A stretch of DNA of 16,816 nucleotides from an uncultured Oscillospiraceae bacterium (GTDB lineage: Bacteria; Bacillota_A; Clostridia; Oscillospirales; Oscillospiraceae): assembly GCA_900762245.1 (NCBI GenBank), contig CAAFFR010000197.1:1-16816 (forward strand), read 5' to 3'. Positions 1 through 7,459 of the stretch are shown here, one piece after another. Each line of letters opens with the position of its first letter. Within the stretch, counting starts at the first letter, position 1. Below the pieces are notes generated by a model, which saw nothing but the letters and a program-made list of their open reading frames with translations, had not been told where the DNA came from and did no database searches. A program made the translations under genes and the position numbers.

Positions 1-2
1 AG

Positions 3-116
3 TCCAAAGAGGCAAAGCCCGCTCCCGAAGCCGAAGGCGAGCAGGAGAAGAAGCCCTCCCGCCGCCGTCCCAACTACCGCCGCAGACCCAGAAAGCCCGG
101 CGGTGAGAACCAGTAA
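3..116 (+). CDS. C-terminal end of an unidentified protein with a basic tail (partial)
   Basis: The frame ending in TAA at 114-116 is open from the left edge and encodes 37 residues. It begins with an acidic, Glu/Ala/Lys/Pro-rich stretch. It then turns strongly basic (SRRRPNYRRRPRKP) and ends GGENQ. Low-complexity Arg-rich tails of this kind are found on several RNA-associated proteins, such as DEAD-box helicases and KH/R3H proteins, but no domain is visible here and I do not assign a function. A strong intrinsic terminator begins 8 bases after the stop, which supports this being the true end of a plus-strand gene. Confidence 0.6.
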   Translation, partial: SKEAKPAPEAEGEQEKKPSRRRPNYRRRPRKPGGENQ

Positions 117-124
117 ACAAAACC

Positions 125-163
125 AGCCCCGCTGTTATAAAAGAACAGCGGGGCTTTTCTTGT
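125..163 (+). terminator. Rho-independent terminator after the partial gene
   Basis: A perfect 12-bp stem, AGCCCCGCTGTT (125-136) paired with AACAGCGGGGCT (144-155), has a 7-base loop and is followed by TTTTCTTGTT. Both its position right after the stop codon and its structure fit an intrinsic terminator. Confidence 0.92.
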
Positions 164-170
164 TATACCA

Positions 171-357
171 AAGCCCTCCCCTTTGGGCAATGTCATTCAG
201 TTAAGAAATCCGATGTAGGGTTGAGATATATCTCAACCGGCCCCCCCGAAAACTGAGCGTAAAAATCCAAACGCTCAATGATCGAAACTGCCCGGTGCGG
301 ATATATCCGCACCCTACAATCCTCTTAGCTTAATGACATTGCCCCTTTGGGGAGGCT
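171..357. repeat. Composite nested palindromic element containing a family C core
   Basis: An outer inverted repeat pairs bases near 173-204 (CCTCCCC, then GGGCAATGTCATT) with bases 326-357 (AATGACATTGCCC, then GGGGAGG). Inside is a family C element at 213-316 bounded by TGTAGGG and CCCTACA. Each core arm is itself a perfect palindrome centred on GATATATC: 219-238 with TTGA/TCAA flanks and 295-314 with TGCG/CGCA flanks. A third hairpin, TGAGCGT/ACGCTCA (254-260 and 271-277), sits in the middle. The TGTCATT/AATGACA ends match those of family A and the CCTCCCC block resembles the outer stem of family B, so the element looks mosaic. There is no gene in this stretch. Confidence 0.75.
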
Positions 358-361
358 AATG

Positions 362-1411
362 TTATCCGGCCTTGCGTGCTTCCGTCTCTTCTGCCACATA
401 CAGATTCCGCAGGACGCTGTACTGGTCATAACGGGTATCGGCGGTTTCGGACAGGAACACCAGCCGGGTCTCTTTTTCCTCAAACATAGTCAGGGCAGCA
501 TTCTGGGCAATGTTGCCGGCACCCACACCGGACAGGTACATCCGGCTGCGGCCCTCCGGCAGGGAGAACATGGGGTCCTCCACGCAGAAGGACAGAACGA
601 AATCATTGGCACCACAGGTGGACATCAGGGTCTGGGCAGCGCTTGCCAGGGCGGCAGGCTTGTCGCCGTTGAAAATGTACTTATCCGAGGAGGGAAAGCG
701 GAAATTATCCAGCATCACCTCATCAAAGCCCATGCCCTTCAGTTCCAGCACCACGCTGGTGATCCAGTTGGTGGTGGTGGGGTTGGTTGGGTCCAACCAG
801 TAATAGCCGCCGTTGTCCGCCCACAGGCCCGCCCGGTTCAGCAAATACAGACCGCTGGGAACATTGTTCAGGCCGAAATTGTAGTCCCGGAAGGCGCTGA
901 TCCTGGCGATGGTATAAAAGCCCTTGGAATGGAGCCGCTCCACCAGCTTCGCCACCTGGGGAATATTGGTGCTGGCAGACTGGACAGCCTCCGGCAGTGT
1001 GGAGGCATAGAAGAAGGAGCCGTAGTCGCCCTTCATATCGATCATCACCGCAGTGCCGGACTTCAGCCGCTCGATCTGCAGCATCACATTGTCGAAGTCC
1101 TCCTGGAACATCTTGCTGGTGATGTAGTAGCCGTTGATCTGCTCCATTTCGTTGGAGGTATTGATGGCATCGGCACCTTCGTTGTAGAAGATGGAAATAT
1201 TCTGCTGGGCTTTGGGCTCCACAGCTTCCTTGCCGGACATTTCGTAGGAAGACTGGTTAAAGTCCAGTGTGGCACCGTCGTCCGTATAGACCACATAACG
1301 CTGCAGCCAAACGACCCAGCACATCCAGACCACGATAAATACCAGTAAAAGCACCAGCAAAACCGTGCCCAAACTGTTCAAAACCCGCCGATGGCGGTAG
1401 GGAATATTCAT
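362..1411 (-). CDS. Membrane-anchored putative glycoside hydrolase (DUF4015-like TIM barrel)
   Basis: The product has 349 residues. The N-terminus is basic (RHRR) and is followed by one hydrophobic segment at about residues 11-36, with no signal peptidase motif. The rest therefore probably lies outside the cell on an N-terminal anchor. The C-terminal part matches the pattern of the DUF4015/putative glycosyl hydrolase family: MIDMKGDYG (123-131) after strand one, IARISAFRD (168-176), YWLDPTNP (204-211), and the acidic signature GFDEVMLDNFRFP (228-240), which in relatives reads FDEIQFDYVRFP. Substrate is unknown; a cell-wall or extracellular polysaccharide is plausible. The ATG at 1411 has GGAG eight bases upstream. 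The gene lies downstream of prmA on the same strand, separated by a 216-bp repeat region. Confidence 0.82.
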   Translation of the reverse strand: MNIPYRHRRVLNSLGTVLLVLLLVFIVVWMCWVVWLQRYVVYTDDGATLDFNQSSYEMSGKEAVEPKAQQNISIFYNEGADAINTSNEMEQINGYYITSKMFQEDFDNVMLQIERLKSGTAVMIDMKGDYGSFFYASTLPEAVQSASTNIPQVAKLVERLHSKGFYTIARISAFRDYNFGLNNVPSGLYLLNRAGLWADNGGYYWLDPTNPTTTNWITSVVLELKGMGFDEVMLDNFRFPSSDKYIFNGDKPAALASAAQTLMSTCGANDFVLSFCVEDPMFSLPEGRSRMYLSGVGAGNIAQNAALTMFEEKETRLVFLSETADTRYDQYSVLRNLYVAEETEARKAG

Positions 1412-1427
1412 AGGTTTCTCCTTTCTA

Positions 1428-1668
1428 GCGGCGAAGCCGCGTGCCTTCCCCCGGGGGGGAAGGTGGATTTTTCATTTGAGAAGCAAATGAAAAAGACGGA
1501 TGAGGGATGGCGAAACGCTGCAAACTGATAGGCAGCATATTACACCATATCTGTTGCAAAGCCTTGCACCTTCTCGTCATAGGTGCATACTGTTCACCAC
1601 ATTTCGCCATCCCTCATCAGTCAAAAATCAAAGATTTTTGTCAGCTTCCCCCCGGGGGAAGCCTTTTT
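1428..1668. repeat. Family B palindromic element, copy 1 (overlaps the prmA 3' end)
   Basis: The outer stem is GCCTTCCCCCGGGGG near 1443 and its partner near 1645-1663. Inside come GGTGG, hairpin, GACGGATGAGGG on the left and CCCTCATCAGTC, hairpin, GTCAGCTTCCCC on the right. The left hairpin is TTTTTCATTT/AAATGAAAAA (1468-1477, 1485-1494). The right hairpin is AAAAATC/GATTTTT (1623-1629, 1633-1639) with loop AAA. The blocks GGGATGGCGAAA and TTTCGCCATCCC extend the pairing inward. It fills the gap between prmA and the glycoside hydrolase gene and runs into prmA coding sequence. Confidence 0.85.
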
Positions 1669-2590
1669 TTGCAGTCACACTGCGCCAGTCTTCCTTCTGC
1701 TTGACGGCGGTGACGGTGAGGCCCGCTTTTTCCAATGCCGCCACCACTTCCTCCAGCCGGACGTCCAGAATGCCGGAGCAGATGAGGGTGCTGTTTTCGG
1801 TCAGGAAATTGGGCAGCACCGGGGCAAGACCAATGATAACATCGGCAACAATGTTCACCAGCACCAGATCCCACCGCTTTGCCGCCAGAGAGGCCATCAG
1901 TTCCTGATCCTCGGTGACATTGCCGGTGAGGGCGGTGAAGGCAGGAGCGGCAAAGCCGTTGTAGGCAGCATTCTCCCGGGCGATGTCCTCGGCCTTAGGG
2001 TCGATGTCGATACCCACGGCAGTCTCCGCACCCAGGCGCAGTGCGGCAATGGACAAAATGCCGCTGCCGCTGCCAAGGTCTAAGCAGACAAAGCCGGGCT
2101 GCACCACTTCCTCCATCTTTTCCATCACCATCTGGGTAGAGGGATGGGCGCCGGTGCCGAAGGTAAGACCCGGGTCCAGAATGACCTTCACCCGGTCCGT
2201 TTCCTCGTCAGCACGCCAGTAGGGCAGAACAATGAGCTTTTCGCCCACTTCCTGAGGCGGATAGCTGTCTTTCCAGCTTTCCTCCCAGTTGGTCTCTGCC
2301 AGCGCTGCCACTGCCATAGGCAGGTCCAGTTCCGCGGCAGCCTGCCGCAACCGTTCCATTCCTGCGGTGTCCGTGTCTTCCAGATACAGCTTGATATGAG
2401 ACAATCCCTGGAGCTTCTCCTGCAGGTCTTCGTCAATATAATCCCAGTAGGCCCGGTTTTCCTCCAGGAACGTTTCAAATTCCTCCTGATCCTCAATGAC
2501 CAGATCCGCAAAGCCTCTGGCCGTCAGGTGGGTCACCACGGAATTGATCTTCTCCGAGGCAGTGTCAATGGTAATTTCCAGCCAAGCCAT
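1628..2590 (-). CDS. prmA: Ribosomal protein L11 methyltransferase PrmA
   Basis: This S-adenosylmethionine-dependent enzyme methylates amino groups of ribosomal protein L11. In the 320-residue product the N-terminal substrate-binding domain (about 1-110) is followed by NWEESWK (101-107) and the PrmA signature DPGLTFGTGAHPST (139-152). Next come the SAM-binding glycine motif DLGSGSGILS (171-180), GIDIDPKA (193-200) and NIVAD (246-250, the N-I-x-A catalytic-region motif). The family-like sequence ends at about EDWRSVTAKK (300-309). The last 11 residues, 310-320, are translated from the adjoining family B repeat. The start has GGGAGG nine bases upstream and a good promoter behind it. Confidence 0.95.
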   Translation of the reverse strand: MAWLEITIDTASEKINSVVTHLTARGFADLVIEDQEEFETFLEENRAYWDYIDEDLQEKLQGLSHIKLYLEDTDTAGMERLRQAAAELDLPMAVAALAETNWEESWKDSYPPQEVGEKLIVLPYWRADEETDRVKVILDPGLTFGTGAHPSTQMVMEKMEEVVQPGFVCLDLGSGSGILSIAALRLGAETAVGIDIDPKAEDIARENAAYNGFAAPAFTALTGNVTEDQELMASLAAKRWDLVLVNIVADVIIGLAPVLPNFLTENSTLICSGILDVRLEEVVAALEKAGLTVTAVKQKEDWRSVTAKKGFPRGEADKNL

Positions 2591-2625
2591 GGCCGATTCC
2601 CTCCCAGTGTAAAAGCATTTTCTCC

Positions 2626-2654
2626 ATTCTACCGCAAAAGGGCCGAAATGACAA
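2626..2654 (-). promoter_or_regulatory. Sigma-A-type promoter for prmA
   Basis: On the minus strand, TTGTCA (2649-2654) and TAGAAT (2626-2631) are separated by exactly 17 bases. They lie about 36 bases upstream of the prmA start. Each box has one mismatch to consensus. Confidence 0.75.
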
Positions 2655-2684
2655 CAGAAAAAGTCTTAATTTTTTATGTACCAC

Positions 2685-2713
2685 TTCCTATTTTGCAAAA
2701 AGTAGTATATAAT
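2685..2713 (+). promoter_or_regulatory. Possible promoter for yfmF (weak -35)
   Basis: A consensus TATAAT occurs at 2708-2713 in the AT-rich gap between the divergent prmA and yfmF genes. At the right distance upstream only TTCCTA (2685-2690) is available, a poor -35 box. If this is the promoter, the family B copy at 2739-2911 lies wholly in the yfmF 5' untranslated region. Confidence 0.4.
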
Positions 2714-2738
2714 AACGGTTACATGACTTTATTTGCAG

Positions 2739-2911
2739 AAAGGCCCTCCCCTTTTGGGAGGGTGGCACGGCGCTAGCCGTGACGGGTGAGGTGCGGTACC
2801 ATCTCGCCGATACTGCCTTGGGTTTGGCGGGATCGTACTGCCCTCATCCGTCAGCCCTTCGGGCTGCCACCTCCCCCAGAGGGGAAGGCTTTGGGCGCTG
2901 CCGCGCCGCTG
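2739..2911. repeat. Family B palindromic element, copy 2, in the yfmF leader
   Basis: The left half has CCCTCCCCTTTTGGGAGGGTGG, hairpin CACGGC/GCCGTG (2766-2771, 2776-2781), then GACGGGTGAGG. The right half has CCTCATCCGTC, hairpin CAGCCC/GGGCTG (2852-2857, 2861-2866), then GCCACCTCCCC. It is followed by the same GGCGCTGCCGCGCC tail seen beside the copy at 10068. No gene is visible within it. It ends about 20 bases before the yfmF start codon. Confidence 0.82.
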
Positions 2912-2931
2912 CATGACACAAGGAGCCAACT

Positions 2932-4197
2932 ATGATCGAAACCATTTCTCTTCTGCCCGGTATCACCCTCCGGGTCTGCCGGGACACCCGGTTCAAGCAG
3001 GGATGCCTGAGCCTTCAGCTGGTGCGGCAGATGCACCGGGAGGAAGCGGCGCTCAATGCCCTGCTGCCCTCTGTGCTGCTGCGGGGCACCGTTTCCTGCC
3101 CTGACCTGCGGTCCATCACCGAGCATTTAGACGAGCTTTACGGCGCTTCCATCAGCCCTCTGGTGCGGCGCGTCGGCGATTACCAGACCACGGGCCTGTA
3201 CTGCGGCTTTATGGATGACCGCTTTGCCCTCCCCGGCGACCAGGTGCTGCGGCCCATGCTGCGCTTCCTGGAAGAGACTCTGCTGGATCCCTCCCTGGAA
3301 AACGGCGCATTTCTCCCCGCCTTTGTGGAAAGCGAGAAGAAAAACCTCATCTCCACCATCGAATCCGAACGCAATGACAAGCGGGCCTACTCCATGAGCC
3401 GTCTGCTGAAAACCATGTGCCGGGAAGATACCTTCGGCCTGTCCCGGCTGGGCGAACCGGAGCAGGTGGCTTCCATTACGCCCCGGTCTCTCTATGTCCA
3501 TTACCGCAATATCCTGCGGACCAGCCCCATGGAGATTTCCTATGTTGGCAGCGCAGAGCCCCATCAGGTGGCCCATCTGCTGATGCCCCTGCTGGGCCGG
3601 CTGGACCGTGCTCCTCTGGCACTGGAAAACCAGACTCCCTTCCTGCCCTGTGAGGGCAGCGATGTGACGGAGGCCATGGACGTTGCCCAGGGCAAGCTGT
3701 GCATGGGCTTTACCGTACCCATCACCAACCGGGACCCCCGGTTCCCTGCCATGCAGGCATTGAACGTGATTTTCGGCTCCGGCATGACCAGCAAGCTGTT
3801 TATGAACGTCCGGGAAAAGATGTCCCTGTGCTATTCCATCGGCTCCGGTTATTACGGCACCAAGGGCATCGCTGTGGTCAACGCCGGTATTGATTTCGAC
3901 AAGGAAACGCTGGTGAAGGAAGAAGTGCTGCGGCAGCTGCAGCTGTGCCGGGAGGGCGAAATCTCCCAGCGGGAGCTGGATTCTGCCAAGGAAGCACTGC
4001 TGTCCTCCCTGCGCTCCACCCACGATTCCCCCGGCTCCATCGAGGGCTACTATTCCACCGCCGCCCTCAGCGGCCTTGCCTTCTCCCACAGCGAATATAT
4101 GAAGGCTGTGGAAACCCTTACCGTCGCAGATGTGGTGGAATGCGCCAAGATCATGGAGCTGCACACCACCTATTTCCTGAAAGGAGGGAGCCAGTGA
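2932..4197 (+). CDS. yfmF: M16 peptidase-fold protein, YfmF-like (no catalytic motif)
   Basis: The product has 421 residues with the two-lobed layout of M16 (pitrilysin/processing peptidase-like) proteins. The start is typical of the YfmF branch (ITLRVCRDTRFKQGCLSLQL, residues 10-29). The zinc motif HxxEH is absent, as is usual for this member of the pair. The second lobe shows the M16-like segment FGSGMTSKLFMNVREKMSLCYSI. YfmF and YfmH of Bacillus subtilis are linked to 5-aminopentanol modification of elongation factor P, so the two subunits probably form a heterodimer in which this one contributes substrate binding. The ATG is preceded by AAGGAG at six bases. The stop overlaps the next gene's GTG. 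Confidence 0.86.
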   Translation: MIETISLLPGITLRVCRDTRFKQGCLSLQLVRQMHREEAALNALLPSVLLRGTVSCPDLRSITEHLDELYGASISPLVRRVGDYQTTGLYCGFMDDRFALPGDQVLRPMLRFLEETLLDPSLENGAFLPAFVESEKKNLISTIESERNDKRAYSMSRLLKTMCREDTFGLSRLGEPEQVASITPRSLYVHYRNILRTSPMEISYVGSAEPHQVAHLLMPLLGRLDRAPLALENQTPFLPCEGSDVTEAMDVAQGKLCMGFTVPITNRDPRFPAMQALNVIFGSGMTSKLFMNVREKMSLCYSIGSGYYGTKGIAVVNAGIDFDKETLVKEEVLRQLQLCREGEISQRELDSAKEALLSSLRSTHDSPGSIEGYYSTAALSGLAFSHSEYMKAVETLTVADVVECAKIMELHTTYFLKGGSQ

Positions 4198-5468
4198 ACA
4201 AGCAGTATTATCCCGAGCTGGACGAGACCCTGTTCACCCGGCGGCTGGAAAACGGCCTGACGGTGTGTGTGGTGCCCCGGAAGGGCTTCTCCAAGAAAAT
4301 GGCCTATTTTGTCACGGATTACGGCTCCATCCACACGGATTTCGTGCTGGAGGGCAAGGTCTACCACGCCCCCGCCGGTGTGGCCCACTATCTGGAACAC
4401 AAAATGTTCGACCTTCCGGGCAACCGGGACGTCAGTGCGGAATTTGCCGGTATGGGTGCCATGACCAACGCCTTTACCAGCTATGACATGACCGCCTACT
4501 ATTTTTCCTGCACGGAAAATTTTGAAAACTGTTTAAAGCTGCTGCTGGAGTTTGTGTCCACCCCCTACTTTACCGAAGAAAGTGTGGAAAAGGAGCGGGG
4601 CATCATCGATCAGGAGATCGGCATGAACCTGGACTCTCCGGATTCCATGATTTTTGACAACCTGATGGAAGCTCTGTACCACCAGCATCCCATCCGTGTC
4701 CCCATCCTGGGCACCCGGGAGTCCATCCGGGAGATCACCCCGGAAGTGCTTCATGCCTGCCACCGGGCCTTCTATGCGCCCAGCAATATGCTGCTGTGCG
4801 TCATCGGCGATGTGGACCCCGATGCGGTGTTGTCCATTGCCCGGAATCAGCTGGGCACCGAGGAAAAGCCCGCCGGTGTCAAAATGCGGCCCTGGCAGGA
4901 ACCGATGACCTGCGTAAAGCCTGAAGTTTCCGATAATATGGAAGTCGCCATGCCCATGTTCGATCTGGCCTTCAAGTGCGAGCCGGTAGGCACCGGCACC
5001 TCCGCCATCCGGACGGAAATGGTGGCTGATCTGGCAGCAGAAGCCCTGTTTGGCGAAAGCTCTGAGTTGTATCTGAAGCTCTACGAGGAGGGCCTCATCG
5101 ATTCCTCCTTCGGCGGCGGCTTTGAGACCATCGACGGCTGCGCTATGCTGATGTGCTCCGGCGATTCCGAAAACGCCCCCGCAGTCCGGGAGGCCATTCT
5201 GGCGCAGGCGGCAAAAATCGCCGCTGAGGGCATCCCCGAGGACCGGTTCCTGCGGATGAAGCGCAGCGCCCTGGGCCGCCGCATCCGGGGACTGGATTCC
5301 TTCGATTCCACCTGTTTCCGGGTCTGCGCCTACCATTTCTCCGATTTCGACTACTTCCGCTTCCCGGAAGTCTACCGCAGCATTGAAGCCACGGAAATCT
5401 GCGGCTTCCTGAACCGGGTAGTAAACCGGGAACGGTGCAGCTTGTCGATTATTAACCCTGTCGTATAA
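4194..5468 (+). CDS. yfmH: M16 zinc metallopeptidase, YfmH-like
   Basis: The product has 424 residues. The GTG at 4194 is chosen because AAGGAGG lies six bases upstream (4181-4187) and it overlaps the yfmF stop in the GTGA arrangement typical of translational coupling. The open frame extends further left, but that part is only the +2 shadow of yfmF. The inverted zinc motif H65-Y-L-E68-H69 sits in AGVAHYLEHKMFD, as in YfmH relatives, and the likely third ligand is E141 in IIDQEIGM. This is the catalytically competent partner of the YfmF-like protein. The family is linked to EF-P modification in Bacillus; the actual substrate here is not shown by the sequence. Confidence 0.9.
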   Translation: MNKQYYPELDETLFTRRLENGLTVCVVPRKGFSKKMAYFVTDYGSIHTDFVLEGKVYHAPAGVAHYLEHKMFDLPGNRDVSAEFAGMGAMTNAFTSYDMTAYYFSCTENFENCLKLLLEFVSTPYFTEESVEKERGIIDQEIGMNLDSPDSMIFDNLMEALYHQHPIRVPILGTRESIREITPEVLHACHRAFYAPSNMLLCVIGDVDPDAVLSIARNQLGTEEKPAGVKMRPWQEPMTCVKPEVSDNMEVAMPMFDLAFKCEPVGTGTSAIRTEMVADLAAEALFGESSELYLKLYEEGLIDSSFGGGFETIDGCAMLMCSGDSENAPAVREAILAQAAKIAAEGIPEDRFLRMKRSALGRRIRGLDSFDSTCFRVCAYHFSDFDYFRFPEVYRSIEATEICGFLNRVVNRERCSLSIINPVV

Positions 5469-5474
5469 ACACAA

Positions 5475-5606
5475 CATGTCATTGCGAGCCGGTGCGCACA
5501 CCGGCGTGGCAATCCCCTCCAAAGGTCCGCGCAGAATCGCAACGATTCCTTTCGGAAACTTGAAGGGGATTGCCACGTCGGCCTGCGACCTCCTCGCAAT
5601 GACATG
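5475..5606. repeat. Family A palindromic element, copy 1, between yfmH and lgt
   Basis: It is bounded by CATGTCATTGCGAG and its inverse CTCGCAATGACATG. The left inner hairpin is GCCGGTG-CGCA-CACCGGC (5488-5505). Then comes CGTGGCAATCCCCTCC, with its inverse GGGGATTGCCACG on the right. The right inner hairpin is GTCG/CGAC. It occupies the whole yfmH-lgt gap and ends about 20 bases before the lgt start. Confidence 0.88.
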
Positions 5607-5626
5607 CACAACTTAGGAGACTTTCT

Positions 5627-6463
5627 ATGAATCCAAGCAATTATTCCTTTATTTCCTTTCCCTTTCTGGATCTTGAGGTGAATCCCCCCCGGACCCTGTC
5701 CCTTGGGCCTCTGACCGTCCATTACTACGGCCTCATCATTGCCATCGGTCTGATCCTGGCAGTGGCCTATGCCTGCCGCCGCAGCAAGGAGTTCGGTCTG
5801 AAGGAGGACGATATTCTGGACGGCGTGCTGTGGGTGACCCCCTTTGCCATTGTCTGCGCCAGAATCTACTATGTGGCCTTCTCCTGGGCGGATTACGCCG
5901 ATAATCCCATCTCCGTACTGTACATCTGGGAGGGCGGCATTGCCATTTACGGCGGTGTCATCGGTGCCATCATCGGCATGTACGCCGTCTGTAAGTACAA
6001 GAAGATTAAATTCACCACAGTGCTGGACCTGATTTTGATGGTGTTCCTCATCGGACAGTCCATCGGCCGGTGGGGCAATTTCATGAACCGGGAAGCCTTC
6101 GGTGCCGCCACGGATTCCTTCTTCCGCATGGGCTTGTTCAATGAGAAGACCCAGATGTGGGAATATTACCATCCCACCTTCCTCTACGAATCTGTGTGGA
6201 ATGCCCTGGGCTTCGGGATTCTGGCATCCCTTTGCAAAAAGCGGCAGTATGACGGTCAGATTGCCCTGGGCTACGCCGCATGGTACGGCCTTGGCCGGAC
6301 CTTCATCGAAGGTCTGCGGGTGGACAGTCTCTGGTGGGGCCCCTTCCGGGTCAGCCAGGTGCTGGCAGCCATCACCTGCATCACCGCAGTGGCTGTGCTG
6401 GTGTGGCAGGCCTTCAAGCCCCATGATCCCGCAAAGCTTTATGTAAACCAAATTCAACAATAA
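5627..6463 (+). CDS. lgt: Prolipoprotein diacylglyceryl transferase Lgt
   Basis: This integral membrane enzyme transfers diacylglycerol from phosphatidylglycerol to the lipobox cysteine of prelipoproteins. The product has 278 residues and about seven membrane segments. The family landmarks are VHYYGLIIAIG (31-41), WEGGIAIYGGVIG (101-113), the Lgt signature GQSIGRWGNFMNREAFG (143-159, with the conserved Arg148 and Asn151), YHPTFLYES (181-189), and GRTFIEGLRVDS (223-234). The HGGL motif of the Escherichia coli enzyme reads YGGV here, so the His equivalent to E. coli His103 is Tyr108. The ATG follows TTAGGAG at about seven bases. It probably shares a transcript with yfmFH. The TrpX lipoprotein encoded nearby would be one of its substrates. 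Confidence 0.96.
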   Translation: MNPSNYSFISFPFLDLEVNPPRTLSLGPLTVHYYGLIIAIGLILAVAYACRRSKEFGLKEDDILDGVLWVTPFAIVCARIYYVAFSWADYADNPISVLYIWEGGIAIYGGVIGAIIGMYAVCKYKKIKFTTVLDLILMVFLIGQSIGRWGNFMNREAFGAATDSFFRMGLFNEKTQMWEYYHPTFLYESVWNALGFGILASLCKKRQYDGQIALGYAAWYGLGRTFIEGLRVDSLWWGPFRVSQVLAAITCITAVAVLVWQAFKPHDPAKLYVNQIQQ

Positions 6464-6500
6464 ACTATAGGGCGGGGATATATCCCCGCCCTCAGTTTAT
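6460..6500. repeat. GATATATC-centred palindrome (family C half) after lgt
   Basis: A perfect 22-bp palindrome, GGGCGGG/CCCGCCC arms around GATATATC (6470-6491), is enclosed by a further ATAAACT/AGTTTAT inverted pair (6460-6466, 6494-6500). It has the same core as the two arms of the element at 213-316 but different stem bases. It starts at the lgt stop codon and could act as a 3' end structure, although no T-run follows on either strand. Confidence 0.75.
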
Positions 6501-6521
6501 AGAAAAAGTTCAAAAAACAGT

Positions 6522-6649
6522 TGTCATTGCGAGCCAGTGCGCACACTGGCGTGGCAATCCCCTCCAAAGGTCCGCGCAGGATCACGAAACAATACCAGCC
6601 GGAAACTTGAAGGAGATTGCCACGTCGCTGTCGCTCCTCGCAATGACAT
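6522..6649. repeat. Family A palindromic element, copy 2, between lgt and trpZ
   Basis: Bounded by TGTCATTGCGAG and CTCGCAATGACA. The left hairpin is GCCAGTG-CGCA-CACTGGC, followed by CGTGGCAATCCCCTCCAAAG and ending with GAAACTTGAAGGAGATTGCCACG on the right. It lies between the convergent 3' ends of lgt and trpZ and ends about 14 bases from the trpZ stop. Confidence 0.88.
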
Positions 6650-6663
6650 TCTCTACCGTATTT

Positions 6664-7458
6664 TCACTCGGCGCTGAACAGGATGCGGTCATTGCTCATG
6701 CCCTGTTCATGGAATTTTTGCAGCAGCTTCTCGGAGGTCATGGTGGCCCGTTCCTCGCCGGACAGTTCCATGACGATGGAGCCGTTCTTCATCATAATGG
6801 TGCGGTTGCCCAGGGCCAATGCCGAGGGGATGTTGTGGGTGATCATCAGGCAGGTGATGTTGTTCTCCGCTACGATTTTCTCCGTCAGCTCCAGCACTTT
6901 TTCCGCAGTGGCGGGGTCAAGGGCGGCGGTGTGTTCATCCAAAAGCAGCAGCTTGGGAGTCACCAGCGTTGCCATCAGCAGGGTCAATGCCTGGCGCTGA
7001 CCACCGGAAAGCAGGCCCACAGGATGGTCCATCCGGTCCTCCAGCCCCAGCTCCAGCTGGGCAAGGCGATCCCGAAATTCCGCCCGGTCCCGCTTGTTGA
7101 TCATGGAGAAGGGAGAGGTATGGTGGCTGGCACGCATATAAGCCAGAGCCAGATTTTCCTCAATGGTCATATTGGGCGCGGTGCCCCGGAGGGGGTCCTG
7201 GAACATCCGTCCGATGACCTTGCTTCGCTTGTAGTCCGGCAGGTTGGTGATGTCCTTGCCGTCCAGTTGGATGGAACCGGTGTCCACCACGAAGGAACCG
7301 GCAATGGCGTTGAACAATGTGGATTTACCCGCGCCGTTGGAGCCCAGAATGGTAACGAAATCTCCCTGTTCCAAATGGAGGCTCAAATCCCGCAGGGCCG
7401 TCTTTTCGTTGACGGTGCCGGGGTTGAAGGTTTTGGAAATATTCTTGACTTTCAGCAT
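6664..7458 (-). CDS. trpZ: ABC transporter ATP-binding protein (probable tryptophan importer, TrpZ)
   Basis: The 264-residue cytoplasmic ATPase has Walker A GSNGAGKST (39-47), Q-loop Gln87, signature LSGGQ (150-154), Walker B LLLLDEH (170-176) and switch His208. The segment GRMFQDPLRGTAPNMTIEENLALAYMR (83-109) is typical of the ATPases paired with PF04392-type binding proteins. The ATG at 7458 has GGGAGGGA upstream and lies one base beyond the trpY stop, so the two are translationally coupled. It would power import by TrpY with substrate delivered by TrpX. The tryptophan assignment comes from the T-box upstream of the operon, not from this protein itself. Confidence 0.88.
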   Translation of the reverse strand: MLKVKNISKTFNPGTVNEKTALRDLSLHLEQGDFVTILGSNGAGKSTLFNAIAGSFVVDTGSIQLDGKDITNLPDYKRSKVIGRMFQDPLRGTAPNMTIEENLALAYMRASHHTSPFSMINKRDRAEFRDRLAQLELGLEDRMDHPVGLLSGGQRQALTLLMATLVTPKLLLLDEHTAALDPATAEKVLELTEKIVAENNITCLMITHNIPSALALGNRTIMMKNGSIVMELSGEERATMTSEKLLQKFHEQGMSNDRILFSAE

Positions 7459-7459
7459 C

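Noticed and set aside
1500..2083. Plus-strand open frames across the repeat and the prmA 3' end
   Set aside because: They run through a palindromic element and antisense to prmA, with no ribosome site and no family resemblance.
3127..4164. Long minus-strand open frame opposite yfmF (345 codons)
   Set aside because: It is antisense to a well-supported gene, and its translation is His/Gly/Gln-rich low-complexity typical of the reverse frame of GC-rich coding DNA. The same holds for the long antisense frames at 347-1348, 4533-5609, 5372-6460, 7244-8218, 8504-9547, 13359-14594, 14598-15395 and 15753-16691.
3945..4193. Upstream extension of the yfmH frame
   Set aside because: The extra 83 codons overlap yfmF out of frame and look like a Pro/Arg shadow. 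The GTG at 4194 with AAGGAGG is the better start.
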